A stretch of 64,000 nucleotides of DNA. Origin: Tetrapyrgos nigripes (Eukaryota; Basidiomycota; Agaricomycetes; Agaricales; Campanellaceae). Made by a program: the position numbers and the translations under genes. Shown here piece by piece: positions 1 to 12,790 of the stretch (positions are counted from its first letter, which is position 1; each line of letters starts with the position of its first letter). A model generated the notes under the pieces. It was not told where the DNA came from and searched no databases. It was given only the letters and a program-made list of their open reading frames with translations. The stretch lies in assembly GCA_013368315.1 (NCBI GenBank), contig JAACJM010000004.1, positions 434,001-498,000 of the forward strand, given 5' to 3'.

Positions 1-640
1 ATGAAGAACATATCCCCCTCGCGCTATGTCTCCTGTTGTCCATGAAGCTTCCAGCGGCATCATTCAGACTGGGCTAGCACTCCTCTTTTCCCATACAGGA
101 ACCCAAGTAATCACCATCTTTTTCATTCTCCTCGTCATCTTACTTCGTCGCTGCTACCCCTGCGTCTCAGTCCCAGGGTTGGAAAGATCGTTCAGGCGCT
201 TGGAGGGTGGAGTTCAAACGTGTCGAGAGCAATGCCCTAGGCACTACTATTCTGCATTCGACGATGAGTGGTTACAGTAAATGACCTTCTCGCGTCACCG
301 CAAAATAGTCTTCATGAACTTAATGCCTCACTCTTGACAGGACCAAGGGCGACTTCTCTTCTCTCCAATATGCTCATCTGTACGGTCACTGGGATCCCGT
401 ATGGACATTACGTTATTGGAAAGCGCGATTGAGGCACATTAGAGAAGTGGTTGCCTGCTATGAACACTGTGAGGACATGAATAGGTCCATTCAGGTACGT
501 TTGTGCATCACACAGTCATATTTCCGGTCTATCCTGACAAGAAAAATCATTACCAGCGTGCCATAGAAGATTACCGGCAGCGACAAGATTCCCTTTCTTT
601 GGACCTCTACACTAATATGGCCTCTGCATACGCTGTATGA
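1..640 (+). CDS. Unknown protein, 3' part of gene
   Basis: I do not recognise this protein. The supported part is the last three exons. One runs from about 170 to a GTAAAT donor near 280 and encodes GWKDRSGAWRVEFKRVESNA. The next starts after TTGACAG at about 341 and ends at CAG/GTACGT near 494, encoding a basic, Trp/Tyr/His-rich stretch (YAHLYGHWDPVWTLRYWKAR). The last begins after ATTACCAG near 556 and ends at the TGA at 638-640. The frame is kept across both joins, which is why I believe the gene. The 5' part is unclear: the sequence near 26-166 could hold a membrane-like exon (TIFFILLVILL), but the start may lie outside the window. Confidence 0.5.
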
Positions 641-1832
641 GGTCTTTATATCGACTTCGGAACGGGCACGGGTTTGTTTGCGCCCTGGAATTAGTTGATT
701 CCAATTGCAAAGTTTTGGGTCTGGTTCTTGCAGCTTGCTTGAAGATTCATTGTACTCGTCAATGTCGGACGCTATGTACTCATGTCGCTATCGCATTGCT
801 ATCGGATGTCTCCGTTTTGTATCTTTCTTGTCTCTGGCAGTGGATGATATTAATCCTCATCTTTATTTCGTTCTAGTCATGTACTTATCGTTCACGTACA
901 GGGATGCACGTTCATGTCCATTGGCACAACTGAGCAGGAACGTCGATGTCAATGGACTTCTGCTACTGTAAACGGTCCTTTGTCTTCCTTATGAGCGCCG
1001 ACGCGTCTCTATAAGTACTATGTACTAATCAACATTCTCATTCTTGAGCTCAGTCCTCTGACCTCTGCAGTCTACCGATCGAGTTTCCGAGTTTGCCAGT
1101 AGGTGTCTCTGTACGTATCTGTATTTTTTCCTGTACCCTTATGTAGAGAGAGCTGTAGAGAGCCTATAGCGGGTGGGATTCAAGTTGGATCTGTCCATCA
1201 AATTCTCCAGCGTCATGCCCACTACCAATGCAGGAACCCGCCCATGGCGTCGGCCCGGATGGTATGTGAATTTGATATACCAGAAGATGTACATACATTC
1301 AAAATGTTGCTCTTCTGCTCCCCTGCGTCACTGCGATGCTCATGCACATGGCGGAATCGGCGGCGGCGGCGGAGAATGTATCCAATAGGAGGATCACTGT
1401 TGTTTCTTTCCAACTCCAGATTTGCTTGAAGCAATTCGAGTTAAGTATATATCATCTTGTACCTACACGCGAAATTCGGGAGCAAGCTACAGTACTGGTG
1501 AGCACGAAAGAGTAGCTCCAAGCCTCCAACGCATCGCCGATTGCGGAGGAAGCTGAGCTGAGCTTAGCCTAGAACTGCAAACAAAGAGCCGAGGGCCGAG
1601 GGACCAGAAATCTAAACCAAGGCCCCCAGGTCAAGCCAAGAAAGGAAACGTCCATCGACGACAATTCAGATGCACCGAAGAAAAAAAAGTAAAAAAACCG
1701 TTAACATAAGTATGTATGTAGAATAGAGTGAACGACAGGAGAAGCGTCTCAGCCAACACAACAAGGAGTAGATGACAACAGGCCTAGGTCAAGTGGTAGT
1801 GGTAGTGGTATAGTATCTAAATCAACTCAAAT
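641..1832. other. Intergenic, convergent gene ends
   Basis: This stretch lies between the stop of the unknown gene and the stop of the dynamin gene on the other strand. I see no convincing gene. It holds short simple repeats: a GGC run near 1361-1374, an A-rich run near 1680-1697 and a GGTAGT repeat near 1795-1811. Small open frames on both strands have no introns, no family motifs and no biased composition. Confidence 0.5.
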
Positions 1833-4565
1833 CTAGACACCCGCGACAATCCTAAAAAAAACAAAGTTTTATTCGTCAGCATCAAGCACAAAAAGAGAAG
1901 AAAAAAAGACAACGTACTCCTCCGCCTTATTCAACGCCTGTACCATACCAATAACCTCCTTCCTCCTATTCACAACGTACTCGCTCTCCTTCAACAAATC
2001 GTCGAGAACCTCAGCCTTGTACAATTCTTGCAGCAACTCCCTTTGCAAGTTCTCCTTTGAATGGTTGACGAGGGTGAACGTGATAGCTTTGGGAACCATG
2101 TCGATCATTTCGCGTTTGACGATGTTGAAGTAGGAGTGGATGAGGAGTTCTGTTGGTAGAGTAGAGTAAGAAGATGAAGAGGCGTTGATGAGTCAGTAAG
2201 ATGTGGCATTTCCGGAGAGAACGAGCCAAAACACGCACTGATAACCTCCGTCTCCATGGTCTCCCTCTCACTCAACGCCGCCTGCGGCTTAATCACTGCT
2301 GGAGGAGCCTCCATCGTAGATGCAGGTGTACCCCCAGGCGTAGCCTTCTTCACCGGCCTACCATTCTTCGCAGAGCTGAAGAAACTACCAAAGAACGAAG
2401 CTTCTTCCTTCTTAGCTTCTACATCTAGATCCTTGTTGTTGTTGATGACTCCGGGTGCGAGTTTACCGGATTTAGGATCATTGGCAGGTGGAGGTGGTTT
2501 GTTGGCGTTGAGGCGGTCTTGGACTAAGGATAAGGCCTGTGGAGTAGGTGAGCATTATAATGAGGATAAATAGAATCTCACTGACCTTGTGGCCGTTGAT
2601 AAAGTCTGGATGTGTCGTGTTGACATAACAAGCTTGCATCGCTACCATATCCGAAACCAGCTTGGTAGTGGGGTTCATGGCGTTCTTGAAAAAGCTGACA
2701 ACGACAGCGTTGAATCGTTCTCTGAGGGCGGGGTACCGTTTGAATGCTTGCTATAAACGTCAAGTGCAAAACGTTAGCACTATCTGGGACCAACGGGTAT
2801 GATGTACGCACAATCTTGTTCAGCAACTGCCCTAAAATCCGGATGAGCTCATCATAGACAAGCTGACAACACCTCAAACCAGGGTCCTCTAACCGTTTGA
2901 TCTGCTGCTTTACTATAACCTCGAATGCTGCTGTACCAACGAACAGCGCAGGTGTGGAACCCTACAAACACAACATCAGCGTCATGCAGAACGAAATGAA
3001 GGTTCAGCAACACCCACCGAAGAGTTGTACAAAATCGTCCTAATATCCCCATCCTTGACCTGATCAAATGGATCGATATTCTTCACCCCATTGTTAAACA
3101 ACTCATGGAACACGAAACTAATCCTCGCTCCTCCACTCAACTCGTTCAAACTCAAATCATTCGTGTTTCCATCTATGACTGTACGGAATTCATTTGTGAA
3201 TTCCGTTATGACGGTTAAGACAATGTTGCCAGAATTGGCCTCAGCGTGGGGGCCACCGAGCTGCATGAGCTCAGCGTTGTATTTCTGGAGTTGCGAAGTG
3301 ATGCGGGCTTTAATATCTGGGAGGGTGGCGCGAATGTGGTGCATCAGGATCTGTACAAGACAATTGTCAGAAGGTCGAGAATGCTGCAAGTTGACGGAGA
3401 ACACACCATGTTAAGTTTCCTCGTCAAGAAAGGTGTACCACAGTATTGAGCCTTGCCCTTATACGACGGGTGATTCTCAAAGAATTCGCGCTCAGCCTCG
3501 AGAGCCTGGCTGATGGCCTTGGAGGAATCGATATCTCGTTGACCTCTGTTCACGACAGGCACGTAACCCAGACGTAGAGGAATGATACGACCAGCTAGAA
3601 TATCCACAACGTCGGTACCAGCGTCCCTAGATAAGTCGCGTCATTAGCGAGTGTCGTTTTAAGAGATAAGAAGAGGACACACATCAAATCAATCTTGGTC
3701 AAGACACCAATCGTTCTCGTACCCTCAGGATCCACCTCTCTCGCCATCTTCAAACCATCCGAGTTTGCCAAGTCGACATTGGCAGGAGAGACGGCCAAAA
3801 TGATACACGCCGGTTTCGAGATATACTTCATCAACATCTCCCTGATCTGTTTCTCTATATCCTTTGGCTGATCTCCCACTGGGACTTTGGTGAGACCGGG
3901 AAGATCGACCAGGGTGAGAGTAAGAACTTTGGGAGAGAATATTCGAAGATTGATGGGTAGTGGCGAGATGCCTGCGTTCTTCCCGGTTTTAGCTTCGGTA
4001 TCACGAACGATTTCGTCCCGAATCTTGTTAAAGTCGTAAAACTTTTGACCAGGCAGATGGAGGAATTCACCCCATTCGTCAGGGTTGGAATTGGGGTCGG
4101 TGGAGTCTTTGGCTATCGTTGCAAGGCGCGAATGTTAGAGGTTAATTGGTTGTACGAGACAAACGAATGCGTACGTGATTTTGAAGTTGAGGTTGCTTCC
4201 CGGTGGATGAGTTGGAGAACCTGCAATGGCGAGGTGAGGTTTTATGGCGTTTACTCCTCTGAGGATGCATGGATACGCACCAGGGGCCGCCGCGTCACTA
4301 TACCCTGCCCACGAGGTAAAAAGTCTCGTCCGACAATGTTCTAGACGGAGGACAAAGACCATGTCAGGATACAGAGCATTCAAAAGGATGAAAGGATACG
4401 CACCTCGAGCACACTACTCTTTCCCGAACTCTGACTTCCAAGGACACATATCTGAGGCAAGTCTATTTGCGAAGCTGAAGAACCGACTGCAGCAAAGACA
4501 TCTTGGAGTCTGTTGATGAGGGTGACGATCTCTGAACCCAAGCCCGTTGGGCCTACTGTAGACAT
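1833..4565 (-). CDS. VPS1: Dynamin-like GTPase, Vps1 type
   Basis: This is a large dynamin-superfamily GTPase that acts in membrane fission at the vacuole/endosome and peroxisome. The start at 4565 gives [20 protein letters not shown], matching the usual start of fungal Vps1. The G1 motif GSQSSGKSS follows, then [13 protein letters not shown] (G2), [14 protein letters not shown] (G3) and TKID (G4). The middle domain, a variable insert ([11 protein letters not shown]..., near 2470-2360) and the GTPase effector domain ([20 protein letters not shown]) follow in order. There is no PH or proline-rich tail, as expected for Vps1 rather than classical dynamin. About nine exons keep frame. The last intron starts at GTACGTTG and ends at TTTTTTTAG, joining ...ALNKAEE to IVAGV and the TAG at 1833-1835, so the longer open reading into the intron is not real. 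The length of about 700 residues fits the family. Confidence 0.93.
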
Positions 4566-4917
4566 TCTGAGAGATTGAGAAAGTTGAAGAAAAGATGAAA
4601 GAGGAAGCAAAAAGAAAAGTGGGTGCCGCAGTACAGCCTATTATGCCAAACGTGGACAAAGTCTGTCTGTCTTTTTTAAACCTTTTTTGTTCGACAGCTT
4701 TCTTCTGCTGCGCCCTCATTCTGGGCTACTTCAAGACTATGGAGCTGACGTGTTCAATGCTATCGCGTGGTTGCCGTGCCTCAAGGCCCTCAAGATACCA
4801 AACAATTTCTCCATCGAATACGCACCACATGGGCCTCGGGATGAATGGCTCCCCATGGACCTGTACTGAGCTTCTGATCGAGTATAAAGGCAACCTGACC
4901 TTTACCTCTTCTCAACA
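4566..4917. promoter_or_regulatory. Shared divergent promoter, Vps1 / GH88
   Basis: The 352 bp between the Vps1 start (-) and the GH88 start (+) must hold both promoters. On the + strand a TATA-like TATAAA sits at 4883-4888, about 30 bp before the GH88 ATG. Short distance and head-to-head order are seen directly; any co-regulation is inference. Confidence 0.5.
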
Positions 4918-6283
4918 ATGTTATTCCCAATTCTACTACTCGCCCTATCCCCCGTCCAAGCATCCACAGTCCCATCCAACCTCTTCTCTCCTCTAATCTC
5001 GTCAAAAATTCTCAAAACTTCAAACACCCTCCCATCTCCAATCAAATATAATCAATTCACGACCACTTCTGGTAACTGGCTTTTCTTCGTCCCAGATACC
5101 TGGACATCCGGTTTTTTCCCTTCAACACCTTACGCGCTTGACGCCAGGGCCAAGCTATGTCCCGACCAAGCCGATTCAACCAATTGGGTTGACTTGGGTA
5201 GAAGCCTTAGCACAGGTTTGATACCTCTCGAGCACAGCAACACTCAAGGTCATGACGTAGGATTCTTGAGTATGCCATTCCAATGGGAATTACTCGTGTA
5301 AGTGCTTAAACTTCTATACGCTGCCCAAAATCTCACTCAACAATTCCTTCAGTAACCCACAAAACGAAACCGCCATTCAAGCCGTAAACGCCTTTGCAAC
5401 AGACCTCGCGGCCCGTTATAATCCCGTCGTAGGATGTACTCGGAGCTGGGACACTGCAGACCCGACTGATTTCACTGTAAGCACCATTTCCCTTCATTCT
5501 TTTACCCTCTTTTAATGCTCCTGCGCAGGTCATCATCGACAACATGATGAACCTCCAAGTCCTCTTCTCGTCCTACAACCTCACAGGAAACACCACCCTC
5601 CTCTCAATCGCCCTAACCCACGCCCGCACAACCATCGCAAACCACATCCGGACCGACAATTCCACCTGGCACGTCATCGAATACAACTCTACCATCGGCT
5701 CTGTCATACGAAAACGTACCGCTCAAGGCTACGCCGATAACTCCACTTGGTCTAGAGGTCAAGCTTGGGGGATTTATGGATTTGCTAATGTTTATAAACA
5801 AGTGTTGGGTACGGATAATGAGGATGAGGTGTTTCTCGATACAGCGAGGGGATTGGCGAGTTATTTCTTGGATCACATGCCTGGAGATGGGATTGTTCCT
5901 TGGGATTTCAATGCACCTGCTGAAGGCACTGGGTCTCCTTTGGCGGGTGTCGTTCCAGCGGATTCGAGTGCAGCGACTATTGCGGCGAATGGGTTGCTTT
6001 TGCTCGCTCAGGTTGAGACCAATGATGATCTGAAGCAAAAGTGGATTGATGGAGCTATTAATGTGCGTCTTTTTATTATTATCTTGGTTCATATATTGAC
6101 ATATGCTTTTAGATTCTCGACAAAATAACTACTCTTGCTTGGAAACCATCCTGGCAAAGTCTACTGTCGAACGGAACCGTCAATAGACCTGCGAACAACT
6201 TTGCTACGGGAATTGTTTATGGAGACTACTATTACATTACGGCTGGAAACATGCTTGTAGAGATGGGATTGGCGCAATGTTAA
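4918..6283 (+). CDS. Secreted GH88 unsaturated glucuronyl hydrolase-like
   Basis: This is a glycoside hydrolase of family 88, whose members hydrolyse the unsaturated uronic acid left at the non-reducing end by polysaccharide lyases. There are four exons: 4918-5297, 5353-5476, 5529-6062 and 6113-6283, giving 402 residues. The N-terminus MLFPILLLALSPVQA is a signal peptide, so the product is secreted. Family motifs in order are DTWTSGFFP (D60), HDVGFL (D113), DNMMNLQ (D172), RGQAWGIYGF and DSSAATIAANGL. D113 and D172 have the spacing of the two key aspartates of bacterial UGL (Asp88 and Asp149 in the Bacillus enzyme). Several N-glycosylation sites (NLT, NTT, NST) fit a secreted fungal protein. 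It may act on plant or fungal cell-wall glycans; the exact substrate cannot be told from sequence. Confidence 0.88.
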
Positions 6284-6972
6284 GCTCTATAGCATTGATT
6301 CAGTTGGATTGGGTGGTTAACGTTCGAGATTAGCCGCATGCACATCATTGACTCTTTGTACTAGGTCATTTGAAGGATCATTGTTGACTACTATGTGTCA
6401 TACTAAATTCATTTTTCTTGGAAATGCCCTACAGACCGATCGCAACGTGTCTCTTCACCTCCTCTCAAGCGGTTCCGCTACCACTTGCAGGCCGTTCATT
6501 GACTATCAAAGAATAATTGCACCTGTATGTTAGCTCTTCAAAGCCTAGAGTCCATCTCCGTCACAAGCAAAGAGAACGTTATGACCTGCCGCATCTTTCT
6601 GAAGTGACTTACGACGAAATTTGTGCCTTTTTCACTCGGTTCCGACCATTATGTACCATTAATTTATTCTGTTCAAACACGGAGATGACGGTTGTCGTCA
6701 AAACGTAAGACGATCACTTCAGACGTGACCCACGTCGACTCCTACTCTTGACTTATGTGGTGTTATCAAGGATCCACCTCTTTCTTTGCAACGACTTATA
6801 TGGTCGTTTTCCACTTCTGCAGCGCGTTGAGATAATGGAAGGCTACAACTATGGACAATTAGATCTTTGTGATTTCTAGTATATTGTATGTACAATCATT
6901 GCTTTTTTCTGCTCATCTAGGCCTTGAACTTTGAACGTTGAACTTCCGGCCAGGTTTGACGTTCTTCCCTCC
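6284..6972. other. Intergenic, convergent ends
   Basis: The region between the stop of GH88 (+) and the reconstructed stop of the F-box gene (-). I see no gene, RNA or repeat here. Short frames at 6348-6533 and 6517-6708 have no supporting features. Confidence 0.5.
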
Positions 6973-9532
6973 TCACTCGATGACAACCAAAGGTTTTGAG
7001 CACCTTTCAAACAGCTTACAGATGCCAGGGCTCCATCGGAAATGCTGCCTCGACATTTGCGTCACTCCATGACTACACCAAAGAAAAAATGTCAGAACTT
7101 GAAGGGTCGTAGCAGACGAAACGTAGATCGCTTACTCGTTCTCTAGATGTTCTCGAATCTCGCTTGGTGTCCCACGACGATAGCAGATATTGCAATAAAG
7201 TCCGGCATGAGGTCTTTCAAGGAGCAGTGGCAAATCAAAATAGTCCCATTGCTGAATCCTGTCCTGATATTGTTGCAATGCCGCGTTGTCCAAGGCAACG
7301 ATGTCACCGCAATGGTGCAAGAGCTCCGGGTCTAAATCAGTCTTCATCACTTGCATAAAATTAACAGAAGAACTCACAGCTCTATCCCAACGCATGAAAA
7401 CCCGTTCACAATCGGCCTCTGGACTTGGGCCGAGACAACTCATGCACTCCATCATGGGATTTTGGATATGTAGATCATCCAAGGTTGTGGTCGAGGGATC
7501 CATCCCGCAAGCTTCCAGAATACGAGTCATTTTGCGAGATGCTTTAGGGGCATATTCGAAAATATCGTCCAGCCAAGGTCCACGGAACAGGTTGTTACAT
7601 GCATTCTTGGGCAGATCACAATCCGGATATTGCTCACTCCAAAAGAAATCTGCGGCACAAGGATGGCGGAAGAGGTCTGTGTACCAGATGCGCTCATTGC
7701 ACTTCATGCAGTGGAACATTGTTTTGGCGAGGTCCAGATCAGACAACGTGGCCGTTGATACTTTTTTCTGGAGGATGTCAAGTACTTTCCGCTCCGCCTT
7801 CGCACGCCATTCTGAGAAGAACAAAGGGAGACGTTCGAGCAGCCTCTCTCGGATGAGACCGTCCATCTGACCTGGGACGACTTCGTATAAATCGTCATGC
7901 AAGTGGTTGAGAACAGCGTCGCCGAAAGTAGGAACAGGAAGGCTCGGATCGGTTGAGTTGCGATGGCCTTCGAAGGTATTCTTGAGCAATGCGACTCGGT
8001 CTTTGCCTTCATGACGGATCTTCTGCTCAGTCAGGAGCTCCACGAGAGGCTCCTTAATGTTGTTCCACACTAACCATTCGAAATACAATTGTCACCCCAA
8101 CTGAAACTTCATGGCAAAGTGGGATTCTCACCTCTTTCACTCAACTGTCTGCTTTGATTGACCAGCTTGTGGCGGGAAAACGGGTCTCCATATTCGTCTT
8201 CCAGTCTCCGAGCCGTGTTTCCCAAACCAAGCTCGTCCAACTTTTCTATGATACTAGAGCAAGATTTCGTTCTTTTCAGAATTTTTGGCAAGACAAAACA
8301 AACACGTACGCTTCTCTACGTTTACGCTTGGCTTCGGCAAGTTTATCCAAGCGTTCCTCTATTCGAGATTGATGCCATCTGACACAGTCAAGTGCGTGCT
8401 GAAAGGAGTTCTCGGTGTATGCAGATTTCGCGAAAGAGAACCATCACACACCTTTCGGATAGTCATGATATGGTTATTCTGGGCCTTTAACCATGCTTCC
8501 CAGTCATGAAGAAAGTCTTTATCATTCAATCGTGATAGAAAGTCCTTGATGATTTCTTCAGCATCGGAGGGCAGAAAGGCTCTCTCACAATCGCGCCCTG
8601 CAATAATGTCAGCAACCAACACAAGCGATATCTTTGAGAAACAGATAGTACAGGGGCTATTGATGTGTTCCAGTTCACAGTCCAGATGCAGGGTGCAGAG
8701 TCTTATGACAATATGGCACACCTCTTCCAATTCAGAGTCCTCTGCCATTACCGGGAAGCGCTCGGCAATCTCAGGCCAGGGGCAGAAGCTGTAACTAATT
8801 AGACCAGTGCAGAAAACCAACTGATGAAAGCGTACTGACACATCTGGGATGCATTTCACGCAGAGCCTGACCCGAGCCTGCCAGATGATATTCTCGCATC
8901 CATTCCGCATACAATTCTACAGACCGTGTCAGTGTGCAAATGCGAAAGTGGACTTTGGGCGCGTACATGACAGAAGGAGTCAAATGCCAGACTCGCGTAT
9001 TGAGGCTCGTTGAGGTCAGATGGAAGTGGAGGTAGATCTTCAACATTTGCACGCGCAGCCTCCCAGATATCGGCGGACGAACGACTCATTAGGATCCCAC
9101 GAAGGTCTTTTGAGGTCCTACTCAGATGAAGGATATCGAGCGGGTCAAGGTATTTAAAGACCTATGGCATGTGAGTCGTTAGATTTTCTCTAGCGCGTAT
9201 GCACTCACCTCGAGTATTAGTTCAATTGGAACCTCTGTTACTAGCTGTTGCAGCAGACCCCGTCTTCCACGTACTCTCTTGTGCTCTCTAGCAACAGCCT
9301 TTTTCTGTCTGCCACGCTGACCTTGTCCTGTTGAAGCTTCCTCAGGGACGCGTTTTTTCTTGCGGGACCCGATAGAATTGTCGTCGTCGTCGGACGCGTC
9401 TCCGTCGTTGTGACCATTTGTTCGCGACTTTAAATTTCTGAGCCGTTTCCCGCCTTTTACAATCGTAGCATTGGTGTTTTCAGCCAGCACATTGAAAGAA
9501 GAAATGTCGGGGTCGTTGAGTTGTGGATGCAT
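6973..9532 (-). CDS. F-box protein with zinc-binding Cys clusters
   Basis: A probable substrate receptor of an SCF ubiquitin ligase. The N-terminus (from 9532) is basic and disordered (SRKKKRVPEEAS), likely a nuclear signal. The F-box follows: VPIELILE at the end of exon 1 joins VFKYLDPLDILHLSRTSKDL of exon 2 (donor at 9208). Next comes a Cys cluster of the form FCHNCMRNGC...CVKCIPDV across a splice, then a long helical region (KDFLSRLNDKDFLHDWEAWL and on) and a Cys/His region (MFHCMKCNERIWYTDLFRHP). I extend the C-terminus beyond the open-frame stop at 7132. A GTAAGC donor at 7133 and a GGTGTAG acceptor near 7072 give ...EIREHLENDHGV and a stop at 6973-6975. This restores a C2H2-like motif (CNIC ... 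HLENDH). The design, with an N-terminal F-box and scattered zinc clusters, is common in mushroom genomes; the target is unknown. Confidence 0.75.
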
Positions 9533-9945
9533 GATGGTGGTTAGAGTGCACGTGAGAGACCAGTCATACCACCGCGGAACTCCAAGTGCATTTATTGCAT
9601 CAACGCGTCATTCTGAAAATGGTTACAGGTCGGTCGGTACAAATCTCTATGTAATGTTCTATCGCGAGATTGGTATGCTCAGTTCATGCGTGAAGGTTCG
9701 GGATCGTCGAGTTGTGTATAGACAGAGGACATCGTGATGATGGTGAGTTGCGTTTCTTGGACCAGGTGCCACCTCGGAGTCCCAGAAATCTAAGAGACAC
9801 TAAAACGCGGCCCCGGCCCACGCCACAGCTCTTTGTCACCCAAAAAGTCGTCAAGCACATACACATGTTCATTCATTATTATACAAAAATGGTCGTTGAA
9901 GCACTGGAAAATCGTCACAAAACGCCGTACTAATACTTGCCATAG
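9533..9945. other. Intergenic
   Basis: This is the upstream region of the F-box gene (-) and the downstream region of the mpaB-like gene (-). I see no coding or RNA feature and no clear TATA element. Confidence 0.4.
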
Positions 9946-11977
9946 TCAATTTCCACCGCCTCGAGCCCAAACTCCAGTAATCGGACGACGCTGAAGTTTC
10001 TCAGCCATCCGTAAGACTTCTTCATGCCCAGCTACAAAGTGTAGTGTGAGATTTCTCAATCAGAAAAACAGTGGGCCAGAAAAGTCATCATAATACATAT
10101 GAAACCATACATACCTTGTTCATATTTCAACGGACCCATTTCCTCCAACCGATACCCACTACTTCTGAGATTCTCACTAGGCCGCTCTTCATATAGCCCC
10201 GTCCAAAGTGCAATCTTGACTTTGAAATGTTCCCAAATATTGGTAGGCTCAGGCATATACCAAGGCTTTTGAGTAAATTCACGAGGGTGCATTCGATAGG
10301 GATGGAGATGGCCCTGATGGTGGTGACCATGGGAGGTAGAGTGCTTCAAACTTCCGTTTCCATTCTCGTTTGCGAATCCATTCACACTGTGAGACGACGA
10401 ACGCGACTTGGGCTTGTCGTCACTCTCCTTAGGTTTGTCGACGCCAGAAAACGGACATTTGACACTCTGAGCCTTATCCTGAGTTCGAGTGTGGTTGGCA
10501 GGATCCCTCGCGAAGTGAGGTAACGTAGAGTCAATGGGTCCTTGCGGGTAGATCCTTGGTAGACAGAAATGGCGTTGGATGAATGCCATTGTCCTCAAGA
10601 CACTGGAGACGAAGAATTTAAGTGCAGTAGGTTGGTCTGGGTACCTGTTGACAAAATATCCAGTTAGCGGGAAAGGAACAATGTAAGGTAAGATGAGACT
10701 AGAACTCACATCATCGCAATTCTCACTCTATCATCCAACAAACTGATCCCCACTCGTTCAGCCAAGTCCCTCAAACCAAATTTCTCTGGCAGGACGTGAA
10801 GTAATTCTGCAACAGTAAAGTTGGCAACAAAACGATTGGAAGCTGCTGGAATCATATTTCGTTCCTCGTATTCCTAAAGTCGCATACCACATAGTGAGAA
10901 TTAGTACTGATCTGACGCGAGCAATATGTAGAAGTTCTCCGAATACTCACCTCGACCCAGGCCTTGAATTCATCTGCAGACTCTGGTATGTCCTTGATCC
11001 CCATACGTTTCCCTATCTCAGCCCAATAAATGTAATACGCCTATGACAAGTTACTCAGCATTAATTTGAAAGTCTTGAAGAAAGAAGTGGTAAGGGTCGA
11101 ATAGACATACGTACCTCATTCTCCAACGGCGACAGCTCCCTCCATCCGTACTTCTTCGCCCACTTCTCAGGTTCGAAAGCGAATAAGGCGAGGGTGTATA
11201 GTAAATCGTCGTTTTTCTGGGATTCCGCAAAAGGACGAGATCAGAGATCAGTACTCAAAATCGTATGCAAGATAAGCAGGAGAAAACGTACGATAGGATA
11301 CTTGGAATGAAGCCAATTAACCCTTGCCAAGGCTATCATTGCACGTGGATCTTCTTCGATATCTCCGTGCCGATATCTTGTCCTTGAAGAGAGGAGGGTT
11401 TCGATGACAGGCTCGTCTTCGACCTTGTCGATAGTACCGGAGATGGGACAGGCGACGAAGGTTGCTGTTTTTCAGGTATAATGGTTCAAAACTTGTAGTT
11501 AGTAAAAGGTACAAGTGGATGAGAATGGGCGTACAGATGAGGATAGATGTCTAAGTAAAATTCAGTTGAGAAGTTAACGAAACGATTAGCGAAACGTACG
11601 TCTGCATAACGTTTAGATATCCCTTCTTTAGAGCCCAGTTCTTTCGTTCCTTTCAAGATATTGGAGATAGATGGCTGGTGAGAAATGAGTAATGAATAAT
11701 GCAGAAAAAGAAAAAGAAAGAGTCAAAGGACGCTCACGATACCATACGTCTTGAATAACGCAAACGAGATAGCGCTTCCCAGCACGAGAGGCATGTCGTA
11801 TCCGAGGGAGGGCTTGATAATCCTTTGCGCATCTTCTGGAGTGAGTAACCCAGCTTCGTATCTCTTCTGGTATTTGCGATGGATCTTGTTGTAACGTTTC
11901 CAGCGCAAGGCACGGACAAGGACCAGGTAGGATAGAAGGAGGAAAAATATATGATAGAACGATAGGTAAAGCATCAT
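9946..11977 (-). CDS. mpaB/rubber-oxygenase-like (DUF2236) membrane protein
   Basis: This looks like the fungal ER-bound oxygenase mpaB / latex-clearing (rubber) oxygenase family, formerly DUF2236, haem- or metal-dependent in its known members. The start at 11977 gives an N-terminal membrane anchor (MMLYLSFYHIFFLLLSYLVL) followed by a basic helix (RALRWKRYNKIHRKYQKRYE). Family blocks follow: SLGYDMPLVLGSAISFALFK, TKELGSKEGISKRYADT, SRTRYRHGDIEEDPRAMIA, LARVNWLHSKYPI and ALFAFEPEKWAKKYGWR. The C-terminal part has a His/Lys-rich insert (HGHHHQGHLHPYRMHP). The final exon is small: ...LKYEQ joins AGHEEVLRMAEKLQ and ends at the TGA at 9946-9948. There are seven or more introns. The role in this organism is unknown; the family acts in oxidative cleavage, for example of terpenoid side chains. 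Confidence 0.72.
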
Positions 11978-12593
11978 TAGGATTGGTTCGAAATAGTGGA
12001 CTCGTCGTTAAGAGTAGTCTTGAGAGTATGAACAGGGGGTTCTTCACCAAAGACATTGGACTTGTTCTCGAAGACATAACTTATAGCCGGTTACATATGT
12101 CGAAATCATAATCAACTGAAAGTTTTCACGAACCTAGTGGAGGCATCCAGTGCTAGCAAATCCTCGAGATACACCAGTTAAGGAAAGTGTGGAAAGGAAT
12201 CAAAGGATCTGCCACGGTAACGCGGTTGTATATTTGTCTGCTGACTCCGGGTTGGCAAAAGGAGATCTAGGTCTATGAGCCGGGCTATTGTGCACTCAGT
12301 ACTCAGTACTGCTCCAAGTTGACGAACCGATGTCAGTGGTAACACCATTAGAGCTTTCAGGGGGTTGTCGAGCATTTCGGACCCAAAGCCAAACATTGGA
12401 CACCTTGGAAAGTCTGATAGTTTTCCTTTTGCAAGCTAGCAAGTCCCTACATAGTAGTCTTCGTTTCTTTGTGGTCACTAAGCTGTTTGTTAATTTTGTT
12501 GGTTGGTACTTGGTCCTCTAAGAGAGACTCGATGCCACGTCGACGCCCAAGCGCATTTTCCGATCAGTAATATCAAAGAGCCCTACAATGCAA
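11978..12593. other. Intergenic before tRNA
   Basis: This holds the promoter of the mpaB-like gene (-). An open frame from 12077 overlaps the start region but is in another frame from the conserved protein. No other feature was seen. Confidence 0.4.
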
Positions 12594-12684
12594 CCGACCT
12601 TAGCTCAGTTGGAAGAGCACAAGACTGTAATGGTTACCTAATCAGCCCATCTTGGGGTCGCCTGTTCGAACCAGGCAGGTCGGA
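12594..12684 (+). tRNA. tRNA-Tyr (GUA) with 18-nt intron
   Basis: The cloverleaf can be drawn by eye. The acceptor stem CCGACCT (12594-12600) pairs perfectly with AGGTCGG (12677-12683), with A12684 as discriminator. The D arm is GCTC...GAGC. The anticodon stem CAAGA (12620-12624) pairs with TCTTG (12650-12654). The loop is CTGTAA with anticodon GTA at 12627-12629. The T arm is GCCTG-TTCGAAC-CAGGC. An intron of about 18 nt (12631-12648) follows base 37, the normal place and typical for tRNA-Tyr. With the intron removed, 73 nt remain. No mitochondrial features are seen. Confidence 0.95.
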
Positions 12685-12790
12685 GTTCGTGAGTGATGCT
12701 TGGACGAATTTTTTCGCACAATGCAATCCATAACATTTGCTTTCAATCCATTGTGGGCAAAGAGAAAGTTACGTAAATAGCCACTTCCTC

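Noticed and set aside
1222..1434. Arg-rich open frames around the GGC repeat
   Set aside because: They are a direct product of the simple repeat.
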